From contig NZ_BKAH01000009.1 of the NCBI RefSeq assembly GCF_007992455.1, positions 53,027-117,026 on the forward strand: 64,000 nt of DNA, written 5' to 3'. The notes beneath the pieces were generated by a model that did not search any database, had not been told where the DNA came from, and saw only the letters and a program-made list of their open reading frames with translations. Below are positions 24,310-32,721 of the stretch, in pieces (the stretch's first letter is position 1; every line of letters begins with the position of its first letter). Made by a program: the position numbers and the translations under genes. The stretch is from Microbacterium saccharophilum. GTDB taxonomy: Bacteria; Actinomycetota; Actinomycetes; Actinomycetales; Microbacteriaceae.

Positions 24310-24434
24310 CGGCCTCGACCTTAGCCGCCCGGTAGCACCCGCGTAACACGGTCGAGACAATCGCCCTGTTGACTGGTGTCCAGACCCAGAGACCAGTGCC
24401 GCCGACGCCGGCCGGCGCGCGGAAGGAGCGACCG

Positions 24435-25466
24435 ATGAGATTCCGGCCGCTGCGCACAGCACCCGCCCCCGACGCCCCGAGCATCGACGTCGCCGAGCCC
24501 CCCGCCACCATGCGTGCCGTCGTCTTCGACGCGCCCGGCGGCCCCGACGTCCTCCGCGAGGCGGCGGTCCCCGTCCCCTCGCCCGTCATGAGCGAACTGC
24601 TCGTGCGGATCGTGGCGGCCGGCGCCAACCCGATCGACGCGAAGACGCGCGCCGGCCGCGGTGTCGCAGGGGCCATCCCTGCCTTCCCCAGCACGCTCGG
24701 CTTCGACTTCAGCGGTGTCGTGGTCAAGGCTCCGTACGAGGCCCATCCGCTGCCGGTCGGCACCGAGGTGTTCGGCATGGCCTCGTTCCCGCGGTCCGGC
24801 GGCACGTACGCGGAGTACGCCGTGGTGCCCTCGCTCTCCGTGGCCCGGAAGCCCGCTTCGCTCTCGCACGTCGCGGCGGCCGGAGTTCCCCTGGCTGCCC
24901 TCACGGCGTGGGGGCTCGTCGTCGAGACGGCGCATGCGCACGAGGGCCAGCGGATCCTCATCCACGCCGGCAGCGGCGGCGTCGGCCATTTCGCGGTGCA
25001 GCTGGCCGCGTACTTCGGCGCCCATGTGACGACGACCGGCTCGGAGCGCAACCTCGCCTGGCTCCGCGAACTGGGGGCGTCGGTCGTCATCGACTACGCC
25101 ACGACCCGGTTCGAGGACGTGACCGGCGACGTCGACGTGGTGATCGACCTCGTCGGCAACGTGCACGACGACACCGGCAGCCGTTCGCTCACCGTGCTCC
25201 GCCCCGGCGGCCTGTATGTCATGGTGCCCTCCGGCGGCTGGCCCGAATACGCCGCGGAGGCCGCTGCCGCCGGCGTGCGGGCGACGTCGTACAAGGTCAT
25301 CCCGGACGGCGGCGTCCTGTCGACGATCGCCCGGCTGCTCGATTCGGGTGCCATCCAGGTGTACGTCGACCGCGTATTCGACCTCTCCGACGCGGCCGCG
25401 GCGCACCGGGAGCTCGAGCGCGGGCACTCGCGCGGCAAGATCGTGCTGGCGGTCGGCGACGCGTAG
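24435..25466 (+). CDS. Zinc-independent NADP-dependent alcohol dehydrogenase/quinone reductase
   Basis: 343 residues, MDR superfamily. The ATG was chosen for its GGAAGGAG site; about 25 extra residues precede the usual MRAVVFDAPGGPDVL start. The nucleotide loop is HAGSGGVGHFAVQLA and there are no zinc-ligand cysteines, so it is a quinone-oxidoreductase-like NADPH enzyme. ACTGGT and ACCAGT half-sites (24372-24397) in the 125-base upstream region might form an operator. Substrate unknown. It may be an add-on to the drug-response unit before it but is not coupled to it. Confidence 0.85.
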   Translation: MRFRPLRTAPAPDAPSIDVAEPPATMRAVVFDAPGGPDVLREAAVPVPSPVMSELLVRIVAAGANPIDAKTRAGRGVAGAIPAFPSTLGFDFSGVVVKAPYEAHPLPVGTEVFGMASFPRSGGTYAEYAVVPSLSVARKPASLSHVAAAGVPLAALTAWGLVVETAHAHEGQRILIHAGSGGVGHFAVQLAAYFGAHVTTTGSERNLAWLRELGASVVIDYATTRFEDVTGDVDVVIDLVGNVHDDTGSRSLTVLRPGGLYVMVPSGGWPEYAAEAAAAGVRATSYKVIPDGGVLSTIARLLDSGAIQVYVDRVFDLSDAAAAHRELERGHSRGKIVLAVGDA

Positions 25467-25528
25467 ACCCGCGCCGCGGCCGGCGACGCGTGCGCCGGCC
25501 CCGCGCACCGGCGCCGGGCGCGGGCGTC

Positions 25529-26413
25529 TCAGGCCGCGAGGACCCGCCGCCCCTCCGTCACGATCGCCTCGGCGATCGCATCCAGGAGCGGTGACCGCAG
25601 GTTCCACTGCTGCCAGTGCAACGGGACATCGACCGCCGGACCGCCGAGCAGCACGAGTTCGCCGGCAGCCACCGCCCGCTCCCACTGCAGCCTGGGCAGC
25701 AGCGCCCAGCCGAGGCCGAGTCGCGCGGCGGTCGCGAAGTCGTGCGACGCCGGGATGTAGTGCCGCGGCGGCCGGGACGGATCGACGCCCCACGCGGCGA
25801 GCCACTGCCGCTGCAGGTCGTCGCGGCGGTCGAAGTCGATGAGCGGCGCCTCGGCCAGCGCCGCGGCATCCACGCCGCCGGGCAGCCACCTCGCGACGAA
25901 GGCGGGCGTCGCGACGGCCTCGTAGCGGAGCACCCCCAGCGGGCTCACGCGGCATCCCGCGACGGGGGCGGCCCGGGAGGTGACCGCGCCCATCACCGTG
26001 CCCGACTCCAGGAGCCCCGCCGTGAAGTCCTGGTCGTCGCGGTGCAGGTCGAAGACGACGGGATGCCGCTCCGCGAGCCGCGCGAGCGGGGGAAGGAACC
26101 ACGTCGCGAGGGAGTCCGCGTTGACGGCCAGCGGCACCGAGATCCGCGCCCCGTCCTCGGCCCCGAGCTCGGCACGCGCATCATGCTCCAGGAGCGCCAG
26201 CTGCCGCGCGTACCGGACGACCGCATGCGCGGCCTCCGTCGGCCGGACGGGCTTCGTGCGCACGAGGAGCACACGGCCGACCTGCTCCTCGAGGGATTTG
26301 ATCCGCTGGCTCACCGCCGAGGGGGTCACGTGCAGGCGGCGGGCGGCGGCATCCAGACTGCCCTCGTCCAGCACGACTGCGAGGGTCTCGGCCAGGTCGG
26401 CGGGAATGCGCAT
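25529..26413 (-). CDS. lysG: LysR-type regulator of lysine/arginine export (LysG/ArgP)
   Basis: 294 residues. The N-terminal winged helix (LAETLAVVLDEGSLDAAARRLHVTPSAVSQRIKSLEEQVG) matches the ArgP/LysG class, followed by a two-lobe effector domain. Divergent from lysE across 72 bases, the classic lysG-lysE arrangement of actinobacteria in which LysG with bound Lys or Arg turns on the exporter. The gap contains CAGTTC (26418-26423) and GAACTG (26447-26452), an inverted repeat that could be its binding site. Confidence 0.9.
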   Translation of the reverse strand: MRIPADLAETLAVVLDEGSLDAAARRLHVTPSAVSQRIKSLEEQVGRVLLVRTKPVRPTEAAHAVVRYARQLALLEHDARAELGAEDGARISVPLAVNADSLATWFLPPLARLAERHPVVFDLHRDDQDFTAGLLESGTVMGAVTSRAAPVAGCRVSPLGVLRYEAVATPAFVARWLPGGVDAAALAEAPLIDFDRRDDLQRQWLAAWGVDPSRPPRHYIPASHDFATAARLGLGWALLPRLQWERAVAAGELVLLGGPAVDVPLHWQQWNLRSPLLDAIAEAIVTEGRRVLAA

Positions 26414-26473
26414 GCATCAGTTCTACTTCAGCGGCGTAAGAATCGTGAACTGGACTGCAGGTTCGGAGCTCCG

Positions 26474-26479
26474 TAGCGT
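26474..26479 (+). promoter_or_regulatory. Candidate -10 box of lysE
   Basis: TAGCGT with 6 nt before the GTG at 26486. Confidence 0.5.
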
Positions 26480-26485
26480 TCAGGG

Positions 26486-27130
26486 GTGATCACCTCCGTC
26501 CTCGCCGGGTTCGGCCTCGGACTCTCCCTCATCGTCGCGATCGGCGCGCAGAACCTCTTCGTCCTGCGGCAGGGAATCCGGCGTGAGCATGCGCTCGCGG
26601 TCGCCGCAGTGTGCGCCGTGTCGGATGCCGCGCTGATCGCCGTGGGCGTCTCCGGGCTGGGCGCCGTCCTCCAGGCGGCGCCCTGGCTCGTCGACGCCGC
26701 CAGGTGGGGCGGGGCGATCTTCCTCGGCGGGTACGCCCTGCTCGCCGCGCGACGCGCCCTGCGGCCGTCCGGCGCGGCGCTGCGGATCGAAGGGGACCCT
26801 GCGGCGGCCGGCGGCGCACCGGGGGGCGCCGTCGCGACGCGGACCCGACTCGCGCCGGTCATCCTCACGTGCCTCGCACTGACGTGGCTCAACCCGCACG
26901 TGTACCTCGACACGGTCTTCCTGCTCGGCTCGGTGGCGAGCACGCATGGCGCGCTGCGCTGGTGGTTCGCCGCGGGCGCGGCGACGGCATCCGTCGTGTG
27001 GTTCTTCAGCCTCGCGCTCGGGGCGCGGCACCTCGGCCGCTGGCTGTCGAGCCCCCGCGCGTGGCGCGTGCTCGACGGGATCATCGCCGTCGTGATGCTG
27101 GCGATCGCCGTCTCGCTCGTTCTGGGCTGA
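26486..27130 (+). CDS. lysE: LysE/ArgO amino acid exporter
   Basis: 214 residues, about six hydrophobic segments. The LysE signature GLSLIVAIGAQNLFVLRQGI lies at the N-terminus, and TWLNPHVYLDTVFLLGS is the conserved re-entrant loop. It exports L-lysine and L-arginine, protecting cells that take up peptides. GTG start supported by the -10 six bases upstream. Divergent from lysG, which should activate it. Confidence 0.92.
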   Translation: MITSVLAGFGLGLSLIVAIGAQNLFVLRQGIRREHALAVAAVCAVSDAALIAVGVSGLGAVLQAAPWLVDAARWGGAIFLGGYALLAARRALRPSGAALRIEGDPAAAGGAPGGAVATRTRLAPVILTCLALTWLNPHVYLDTVFLLGSVASTHGALRWWFAAGAATASVVWFFSLALGARHLGRWLSSPRAWRVLDGIIAVVMLAIAVSLVLG

Positions 27131-27136
27131 GTCCGG

Positions 27137-27484
27137 TCACGACCCGTCGATCTGCGCCTTCCGCGCCAGCACGAGCGCGCGGAGGGTCTCGTCGGGCAGC
27201 GGCGTCTCGGGCGCGAGGCGGATCGTCCCCTTCGCCGTGTCGACGCCGTCCAGGAGCGGCGCGATCTCGATGATCGCCGCGGGGCTGAAGGGGTAGACCC
27301 CGATGTGATGCTTCGCCCGCATGAGCGAGAGGAGCGACTTCCCGCGGTAGGTCAGCGCCGGCATCCCGTAGCCGAGGCCCTGCTCCGCCTCGGGGACCGC
27401 CGCCCGCGCCACGTCGTAGGCGTGACCGATGACGGCGGCATCGGCCGGGTCGAGCTCCGCGAGGTAGTCGTCGATGGTTCCCAT
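27137..27484 (-). CDS. DUF1801-family protein (YdhG-like)
   Basis: 115 residues. It has the DUF1801 core: IDDYLAELDPADAAVI, QGLGYGMPALTYRGKSLLSL and HIGVYPFSPAAI, and ends in a short helix with KAQIDGS. The fold is related to YdhG/frataxin-like iron chaperones, but function is not shown. It converges on lysE with six bases between the stop codons and is divergent from the acylphosphatase across 45 bases. CAGGAT lies 6 nt before its ATG. Confidence 0.82.
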   Translation of the reverse strand: MGTIDDYLAELDPADAAVIGHAYDVARAAVPEAEQGLGYGMPALTYRGKSLLSLMRAKHHIGVYPFSPAAIIEIAPLLDGVDTAKGTIRLAPETPLPDETLRALVLARKAQIDGS

Positions 27485-27490
27485 GGCGGC

Positions 27491-27496
27491 ATCCTG
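27491..27496 (-). promoter_or_regulatory. Candidate -10 box of the DUF1801 gene
   Basis: CAGGAT with GCCGCC (6 nt) before the ATG at 27484; faces an identical hexamer serving the acylphosphatase. Confidence 0.45.
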
Positions 27497-27517
27497 TCAT
27501 CTCGCGCCGCGGCGCGA

Positions 27518-27523
27518 CAGGAT
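27518..27523 (+). promoter_or_regulatory. Candidate -10 box of the acylphosphatase gene
   Basis: CAGGAT with GAAGTC (6 nt) before the ATG at 27530. A -35-like CTGTCA (27494-27499) overlaps the -10 of the opposite gene. Confidence 0.45.
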
Positions 27524-27529
27524 GAAGTC

Positions 27530-27805
27530 ATGAGGCGCGTGCGGGTGATCGTTCGAGGCGACGTGCAGGGCGTCGGCTATCGCTACACGATGCGGATGGT
27601 GGCCCAGGAGGCCGGCGTCGCCGGCTGGGTGCGCAACCGCCGCGACGGATCGGTCGAAGCCGAGGTCGAGGGAACGCCGACGCAGGTCGACGACGTGCTG
27701 GCGTGGATGGCCGAGGGGCCGCCCGGCTCACGCGTCGATGCGACGGAGGTCACCGAGCGCGCACCGACCGGGGATCGCGGTTTCGAGGTCCGTCGCGACG
27801 CCTGA
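27530..27805 (+). CDS. acyP: Acylphosphatase
   Basis: 91 residues, the usual size. The signature GDVQGVGYRYTMRMVA holds the phosphate-binding loop and catalytic Arg, and GWVRNRRDGSVEAEVEG holds the catalytic Asn. It hydrolyses acyl phosphates such as acetyl phosphate in the cytoplasm. The ATG at 27530 gives the standard N-terminus MRRVRVIVRG. Its 3' side contains a repeat element (27831-27897) before the rplA terminator. Confidence 0.94.
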   Translation: MRRVRVIVRGDVQGVGYRYTMRMVAQEAGVAGWVRNRRDGSVEAEVEGTPTQVDDVLAWMAEGPPGSRVDATEVTERAPTGDRGFEVRRDA

Positions 27806-27830
27806 CCGGGCACTGACCTCCTCGCGGGCA

Positions 27831-27897
27831 GTGAGAAACCACATCCGGCGTGAGAAACCACGCCTCGCGTGATGTCTCGTGCTGGATGTGGTTTCTC
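27831..27897. repeat. Intergenic repeat: two direct and one inverted copy of GTGAGAAACCAC
   Basis: GTGAGAAACCAC occurs at 27831-27842 and again at 27850-27861, and GAGAAACCACATCC (27833-27846) is repeated perfectly in inverse as GGATGTGGTTTCTC (27884-27897). It lies between convergent acyP and rplA, just before their terminator. It has no coding potential; it could be a mobile-type intergenic repeat or a protein-binding cluster. Confidence 0.6.
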
Positions 27898-27924
27898 GGG
27901 GTCACGCGCGACATCCGAGAACGA

Positions 27925-27956
27925 CGAAGGGCCCCACCCGCAGGTGAGGCCCTTCG
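27925..27956. terminator. Bidirectional terminator between acyP and rplA
   Basis: CGAAGGGCC / GGCCCTTCG 9-bp outer stem with an inner ACC/GGT extension, 12 bases from the rplA stop (27968). Serves both converging genes. Confidence 0.7.
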
Positions 27957-27967
27957 TGCGATGAGCG

Positions 27968-28657
27968 TCAGGCGAAGACGTTGACGTCCAGCGGGATGCC
28001 GGGACCGAACGTGGTCGAGACGGCGCCCTTCTGGATGTAACGGCCCTTCGAGCTCGACGGCTTGAGGCGGACGATCTCCTCGAGCGCGGCACGGAAGTTC
28101 TCGTTCAGCTGCTCGGCCGTGAAGGAGGCCTTGCCGACGACGAAGTGCACGTTGGCGTGCTTGTCGACGCGGAACTCGATCTTGCCGCCCTTGATCTCCT
28201 CGACGGCCTTGGCCGGGTTGGGGGTCACGGTGCCGGTCTTGGGGTTCGGCATGAGGCCGCGGGGGCCCAGGACCTTACCGAGTCGACCGACCTGGCCCAT
28301 GAGCTCGGGCGTGGAGACGGCCGAGTCGAACGCGGTGTAGCCGCCGGCGACCTTCTCGATGAGCTCGGCGCCGCCGACCTCGTCCGCACCTGCGGCGATG
28401 GCCGCTTCGGCGGCCGGCCCGGTCGCGAACACGATGACGCGGGCGGTCTTGCCCGTGCCGTGCGGCAGGATGACCGTGCCGCGGACCATCTGGTCCGCCT
28501 TGCGCGGGTCGACGGCGAGCTTCAGGGCCACCTCGACGGTGGAGTCGAACTTCTTGGAGCCCGTCTCCTTCGCCAGGGCGACGGCCTCAGCCGACGTGTA
28601 GAACTTCTCGCGGTCGATCTTCGCCGCGGCTGCTTCGTAAACCTTGGACTTAGCCAT
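27968..28657 (-). CDS. rplA: 50S ribosomal protein L1
   Basis: 229 residues, normal length. L1 features: [20 protein letters not shown] near residue 37, [17 protein letters not shown] and [15 protein letters not shown]. It binds 23S rRNA at the mobile L1 stalk. Thirteen bases after rplK and last in the secE-nusG-rplK-rplA run, ended by the terminator at 27925. In many bacteria rplJ follows directly; here it is 7 kb away. Confidence 0.97.
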   Translation of the reverse strand: MAKSKVYEAAAAKIDREKFYTSAEAVALAKETGSKKFDSTVEVALKLAVDPRKADQMVRGTVILPHGTGKTARVIVFATGPAAEAAIAAGADEVGGAELIEKVAGGYTAFDSAVSTPELMGQVGRLGKVLGPRGLMPNPKTGTVTPNPAKAVEEIKGGKIEFRVDKHANVHFVVGKASFTAEQLNENFRAALEEIVRLKPSSSKGRYIQKGAVSTTFGPGIPLDVNVFA

Positions 28658-28670
28658 TGTGCTCTTCCCC

Positions 28671-29102
28671 TCAGCCTTCGACCGTGATGCCCATGGAGCG
28701 GGCGGTGCCGGCGATGATCAGCGAGGCGGCCTCGATGTCGTTCGCGTTCAGGTCGGGCATCTTCTGCTCGGCGATCTGACGAACCTGCTCCTTGGTGAGC
28801 TTCGCGACCTTGACCGTGTGCGGCGTGCCGGATCCCTTGGGGACGCCGGCGGCCTTCTTGATGAGCTCCGCCGCGGGCGGGGTCTTCAGGATGAACGTGA
28901 AGCTGCGGTCCTCGTAGACGGTGATCTCCACGGGGATGACGTTGCCGCGCTGCGACTCCGTCGCGGCGTTGTACGCCTTGCAGAACTCCATGATGTTGAC
29001 GCCATGCTGACCGAGCGCGGGGCCGATCGGCGGCGCCGGGTTGGCTGCACCGGCGTTGATCTGAAGCTTGATCAGGCCGGTCACCTTCTTCTTCGGTGCC
29101 AT
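28671..29102 (-). CDS. rplK: 50S ribosomal protein L11
   Basis: 143 residues from the ATG at 29102 ([15 protein letters not shown]), the standard start; a few in-frame residues upstream are ignored. Pro-rich [20 protein letters not shown] and the C-terminal rRNA-binding [12 protein letters not shown] are typical. It forms the GTPase-associated centre with 23S rRNA. AAAGGAAAAAG lies just upstream. There are 81 bases between nusG and rplK. Confidence 0.97.
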
Positions 29103-29183
29103 TCTTTTTCCTTTCAACGAGCGGATGCCGTCGGCATCCCTCTCTCCCGCGCACCCGGGCGGGTGGCGGTGTCCTTGGGTGAG

Positions 29184-30239
29184 CTACTGCTTGGTGACCT
29201 GGTCGAAGCTGAGCTCGACCGGAGTCTCGCGCTCGAAGAGCGAAACGAGGACGGTGAGCTTGCCGCTCTCCGGCTTGATCTCGCTGATGGAGCCCGGGAG
29301 ACCCGCGAACGAGCCTTCCTTGATCGTGATCGTCTCGCCGACCTCGAAGTCGACCTCGGTGACGATGCTGCGCGCCTGCGTGGCGGAGCCCTTCGCGGAG
29401 CCCTTGGCCGTCGCGACCTCCTTGACCTCGACGAGCGACTTCAGCATGTTGAAGGCCTCTTCGAACCGCAGCGGCGTCGGGTTGTGGGCGTTGCCCACGA
29501 AGCCGGTGACACCGGGGGTGTGACGGACGACCGACCAGGTGTCCTCGTTGAGCTCCATGCGCACGAGCACGTAGCCGGGGATCCGGACGCGCGTGACCAT
29601 CTTGCGCTGGCCGTTCTTGATCTCGACGACGTCCTCCATGGGGACCTCGACCTGGTAGATGTCCTCTTCGACCTCGAGCGTGTTCTTGCGCTGCTCGATG
29701 TTGGCCTTCACCTTGCGTTCGAAGCCCGCGTAGGAGTGGATGACGAACCACTTGCCGGGAAGCTCACGCAGCTCGGCGCGGAAGGCCTCGTACGGGTCCT
29801 CGGGTTCGGCATCCGCGGCCGCGTCGTCGGCATCCTCGTCGTCGGCATCCTCGACCTCGGCGCTGTCGTCACCGAGCTCGGGGCCGTCGTACGGGGTGAC
29901 CTCGTCGGCCGCCTCGGCGGCGCGGTCGGCCTCCTCCTCGGCGATGGAGTCGTTCAGCACCTCTGCAGCGGCCTCAGCCTCGGCCGCCTCGTCGATCTCG
30001 AGTGCGTCGTTCACGATGGCGTCTGCCTCCGGGTCGTCGATGTCGATGTCGTCCAGGTCGCCGTCGACGTCGTCCTCGTCGTCGCCGTCCTCGTCCACGA
30101 CGTGGATGGCGGCGTGCTCTGCGGCTTCGACCGAGCGCTCCTGATCGGCGAGGACGTTGCCCTCCTGGGCTTCGTCGTCCTCACTGGACTGCTCTGCGGC
30201 CGTCGCCCAGTCGGCGTCGTCGACATACTTTTCAGACAC
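29184..30239 (-). CDS. nusG: Transcription termination/antitermination factor NusG with acidic N-terminal extension
   Basis: 351 residues. The first 170 or so are an actinobacterial low-complexity acidic region (many Asp/Glu/Ala, for example [16 protein letters not shown]). The NGN domain follows ([20 protein letters not shown] ... [20 protein letters not shown]) and a C-terminal KOW domain ([20 protein letters not shown]). It binds RNA polymerase and couples it to Rho or ribosomes. GTG start. Upstream of rplK and downstream of secE by 62 bases. Confidence 0.95.
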   Translation of the reverse strand: MSEKYVDDADWATAAEQSSEDDEAQEGNVLADQERSVEAAEHAAIHVVDEDGDDEDDVDGDLDDIDIDDPEADAIVNDALEIDEAAEAEAAAEVLNDSIAEEEADRAAEAADEVTPYDGPELGDDSAEVEDADDEDADDAAADAEPEDPYEAFRAELRELPGKWFVIHSYAGFERKVKANIEQRKNTLEVEEDIYQVEVPMEDVVEIKNGQRKMVTRVRIPGYVLVRMELNEDTWSVVRHTPGVTGFVGNAHNPTPLRFEEAFNMLKSLVEVKEVATAKGSAKGSATQARSIVTEVDFEVGETITIKEGSFAGLPGSISEIKPESGKLTVLVSLFERETPVELSFDQVTKQ

Positions 30240-30301
30240 TTGCGTTCTCTTCCATTGGGGGTCTGGATGCCATCAGGCACCCGAGCGGTCTCCGGGGGAG
30301 A

Positions 30302-30565
30302 TCAGCTCGGTACGCCGAAGACGATGGTCGTGATCCAGACGAACAGGACGTCGAGCCCGTACACGATCGCCATCATGACGACGACGAATCCGAGCACGAC
30401 GGCCGTGAACTTCAGGAGCTCCTGGCGCGTCGGGGTGACGACCTTGCGGAGTTCGGCGAAGACCTGACGGATGAACAGGGCGATCCGCTGGAAGAAGTTC
30501 AGCTTCTTCTCGCGGGTGGCGCCGCTCGCGGCGACGACCTCGCCGTTCGGCTCATCCTGGACCAT
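30302..30565 (-). CDS. secE: Preprotein translocase subunit SecE
   Basis: 87 residues: a hydrophilic N-terminus, then FFQRIALFIRQVFAELRKVV (the amphipathic clamp helix) and one membrane span (about 52-78) before a short outer end. It holds the SecY channel together. It is the first coding gene after tRNA-Trp, whose 3' end is 48 bases upstream, so the tRNA is probably processed from the same transcript. Confidence 0.95.
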   Translation of the reverse strand: MVQDEPNGEVVAASGATREKKLNFFQRIALFIRQVFAELRKVVTPTRQELLKFTAVVLGFVVVMMAIVYGLDVLFVWITTIVFGVPS

Positions 30566-30613
30566 TCAACCCACCTGTTGTGACTTCATCCGTGCCAGCA
30601 AGATGCTGACGCG

Positions 30614-30686
<73 letters not shown>

Positions 30687-30822
30687 AAGGTCTTCCGACC
30701 CGGGTGTCCGTACTTCTACCGTAACCAGTTCCAGGGGGTTCCCGATCCGCGGGCACGGCGAAAGAATGCAGACAACTGCGTCCTCAAGTGTACGTCATCC
30801 ACCCGGGAGGGCGCGAACCGGG
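30687..30822. other. Gene-free gap upstream of tRNA-Trp
   Basis: 136 bases between tRNA-Trp and the PPOX-fold gene. It must hold the promoter of the tRNA-secE-nusG unit, but no convincing -35/-10 pair was found; TACGGT on the minus strand at 30723-30718 is the only -10-like word at a sensible place. Confidence 0.3.
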
Positions 30823-31260
30823 TCAGTACTCCTGCACGCCGTAGCGATCCGGCTCCTCGCCCCGTCGGAACTCCCGGCCGGACAGGGAGGCCGCCTCGAT
30901 GCGCACGTAGTTGTACTTGAGCGTGGGGATCCAGGGCTTCAGCGGCAGGGTGTCCGCGGCGGCGACTTCGGATGAGGTGTCCAGTCGTCGTGCATGGCCG
31001 CGCACGACGACACTCCAGGCGTCCTGCTCCGTGTACCGGTCGGCTTCGAAGAGCACCGCGTCGTTGATGGACAGCTCGGTCAGCTTGCTGCCTTCGGCCG
31101 TGCGGAACACGATCGACTGCCCGTCCACGACGTAGTTGACCGGGAAGATGTCGAACACCTCCCCCACATGCGTCACGAGACGACCCAGCTGCTGCTGCTC
31201 CAGGCGCTCCCAGCACTGTTCGTCGGTCAGATGGGTGACGACGTCGGCAATGTCCTCCAT
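30823..31260 (-). CDS. Pyridoxamine 5'-phosphate oxidase-fold flavin/F420-binding protein
   Basis: 145 residues, single split-barrel domain: LTDEQCWERLEQQQLGRLVTH, then PVNYVVDGQSIVFRTAEGSKL, then WSVVVRGHARRLD and LKYNYVRIEAASLSGREF. This is the small stress-type or Rv1155-like group; members bind FMN or F420 and few have known substrates. CAGGAT stands 6 nt before the ATG. It is 77 bases after the aldehyde dehydrogenase operon on the same strand and probably separately expressed. Confidence 0.82.
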   Translation of the reverse strand: MEDIADVVTHLTDEQCWERLEQQQLGRLVTHVGEVFDIFPVNYVVDGQSIVFRTAEGSKLTELSINDAVLFEADRYTEQDAWSVVVRGHARRLDTSSEVAAADTLPLKPWIPTLKYNYVRIEAASLSGREFRRGEEPDRYGVQEY

Positions 31261-31266
31261 GGCTCC

Positions 31267-31272
31267 ATCCTG
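31267..31272 (-). promoter_or_regulatory. Candidate -10 box of the PPOX-fold gene
   Basis: CAGGAT with GGAGCC (6 nt) before the ATG at 31260. Confidence 0.45.
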
Positions 31273-31337
31273 CCCCTTCCGGACGCGTCCCGACAGGCCA
31301 CCGGCCGTGGCAATCCCGGCATCCGGTCGTCGTCGCG

Positions 31338-32702
31338 TCAGGCCGTGCGGATGAGCTTCTTGTTGACGAACTCGTCCGCCGCCAGGAGACCCATCTCGCG
31401 TCCGGTGCCGCTGCGCTTGACGCCGCCGAACGGCAGCTCCGGCGAATCGGCGAGGACGACGTTGATGTAGACCATTCCGGCCTCGATCCGGTCGGCGACG
31501 CGCTTCGCCTGCTCGGCGTCCGTCGTGAAGACGTACGAACCCAGGCCGAACGGCGTGCCGTTCGCGACGGCGATCGCCTCGTCCTCATCGGCGACGCGGT
31601 AGACGACGCCGACGGGGCCGAAGAACTCCTCGCGGTACGCGTCCATGTCCTCGGTCACACCGGTCAGCACCGTGCCCGGGTAGTACGCGCCGTCACGCAC
31701 GCCCCCCGTCACGAGCGTCGCGCCCTGTGCGACGGCGCGGTCGACCTGCTCCGCGAGCCGCTCGGCGGCCGTCAGCGAGGACAGCGGCCCGATGACGGTG
31801 TCCTCGGCGAACGGATCGCCCACGGTCGCGCCGCCGATGCCGGCGGCGAACTTCTCCACGAACTGCTCGTACAGGTCGTCCACGACGATGAAGCGCTTGG
31901 CGGCGTTGCAGGACTGCCCGTTGTTGTCCAGGCGCGCGTCGACGGCCATCTGGACGGCCCCGTCGAGATCGTCGGTGGACAGCAGGATGAACGGGTCCGA
32001 TCCGCCGAGCTCGAGGGCGACCTTCTTGAGGTTCCTTCCCGCGACCTCGGCCACGGCGGCCCCGGCCCGCTCCGAGCCGGTGACCGACACGCCCTGCACG
32101 CGCGGGTCGGCGATGACCTCGGCGGCCTGCTCGTTGGTCAGCCGCACGTCGGCGTACGCGCCGGCCGGGAACCCGGCGTCGGCGTACATCTGCGCGATCG
32201 CGGCGGCCGACTCCGGGCACTGCGGTGCGTGCTTGAGGAGGATCGTGTTGCCGACCGCGAGGTTCGGCGCCGCGAAGCGGGCGACCTGGTAGTAGGGGAA
32301 GTTCCACGGCATGATGCCCAGCAGCGCGCCGAGCGGGGCGCGGCGGATGACAGCGGTGCCCTCCCCGAGGATGTCGATCGGGGTGTCCCGGGTGATCTCC
32401 TCGATGTGGTCGGCGTAATACTCGGTGATGTCGGCGGCGAAGTCGACCTCGCCCTCCGCGGCGGCGAGCGGCTTGCCCATCTCGCGGACGATGACGGCGG
32501 CGAGCTCGTCGCGTCGCTCGCGGTGCAGCTCGGCGACGCGGCGCAGCAGCGCGGCGCGTTCGGCCGGGGTCGAGGTGCGTCCCCAGGTGCGGGCGGCCTC
32601 GGCGGCCGCGGCGACGGCCGCCTCGACCTCGGCGTCGGTCGCGGTGGGGTAGGTGGCGAGGGTCTCCCCGGTCGCGGGGTTGACCACGGCGTAGGTGCTC
32701 AT
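31338..32702 (-). CDS. NAD(P)-dependent succinate-semialdehyde dehydrogenase-like enzyme
   Basis: 454 residues, aldehyde dehydrogenase superfamily. It has the catalytic Glu in [12 protein letters not shown] and catalytic Cys in [12 protein letters not shown], with the cofactor-binding [20 protein letters not shown]. The short length and the NNGQSC sequence match the actinobacterial GabD/YneI-type enzymes that oxidise succinate semialdehyde to succinate. It is the last gene of a six-gene run with a GABA aminotransferase at its head. Which of the two dehydrogenases handles 4-aminobutanal and which succinate semialdehyde is inferred, not shown. Confidence 0.88.
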   Translation of the reverse strand: MSTYAVVNPATGETLATYPTATDAEVEAAVAAAAEAARTWGRTSTPAERAALLRRVAELHRERRDELAAVIVREMGKPLAAAEGEVDFAADITEYYADHIEEITRDTPIDILGEGTAVIRRAPLGALLGIMPWNFPYYQVARFAAPNLAVGNTILLKHAPQCPESAAAIAQMYADAGFPAGAYADVRLTNEQAAEVIADPRVQGVSVTGSERAGAAVAEVAGRNLKKVALELGGSDPFILLSTDDLDGAVQMAVDARLDNNGQSCNAAKRFIVVDDLYEQFVEKFAAGIGGATVGDPFAEDTVIGPLSSLTAAERLAEQVDRAVAQGATLVTGGVRDGAYYPGTVLTGVTEDMDAYREEFFGPVGVVYRVADEDEAIAVANGTPFGLGSYVFTTDAEQAKRVADRIEAGMVYINVVLADSPELPFGGVKRSGTGREMGLLAADEFVNKKLIRTA

Positions 32703-32721
32703 GATGCTCCGTTCCTCCCGC

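Noticed and set aside
24372..24397. ACTGGT/ACCAGT half-sites before the quinone reductase-like gene as an operator
   Set aside because: Six-base arms with a 14-base spacer are easily found by chance and there is no linked regulator; mentioned only in the gene entry.
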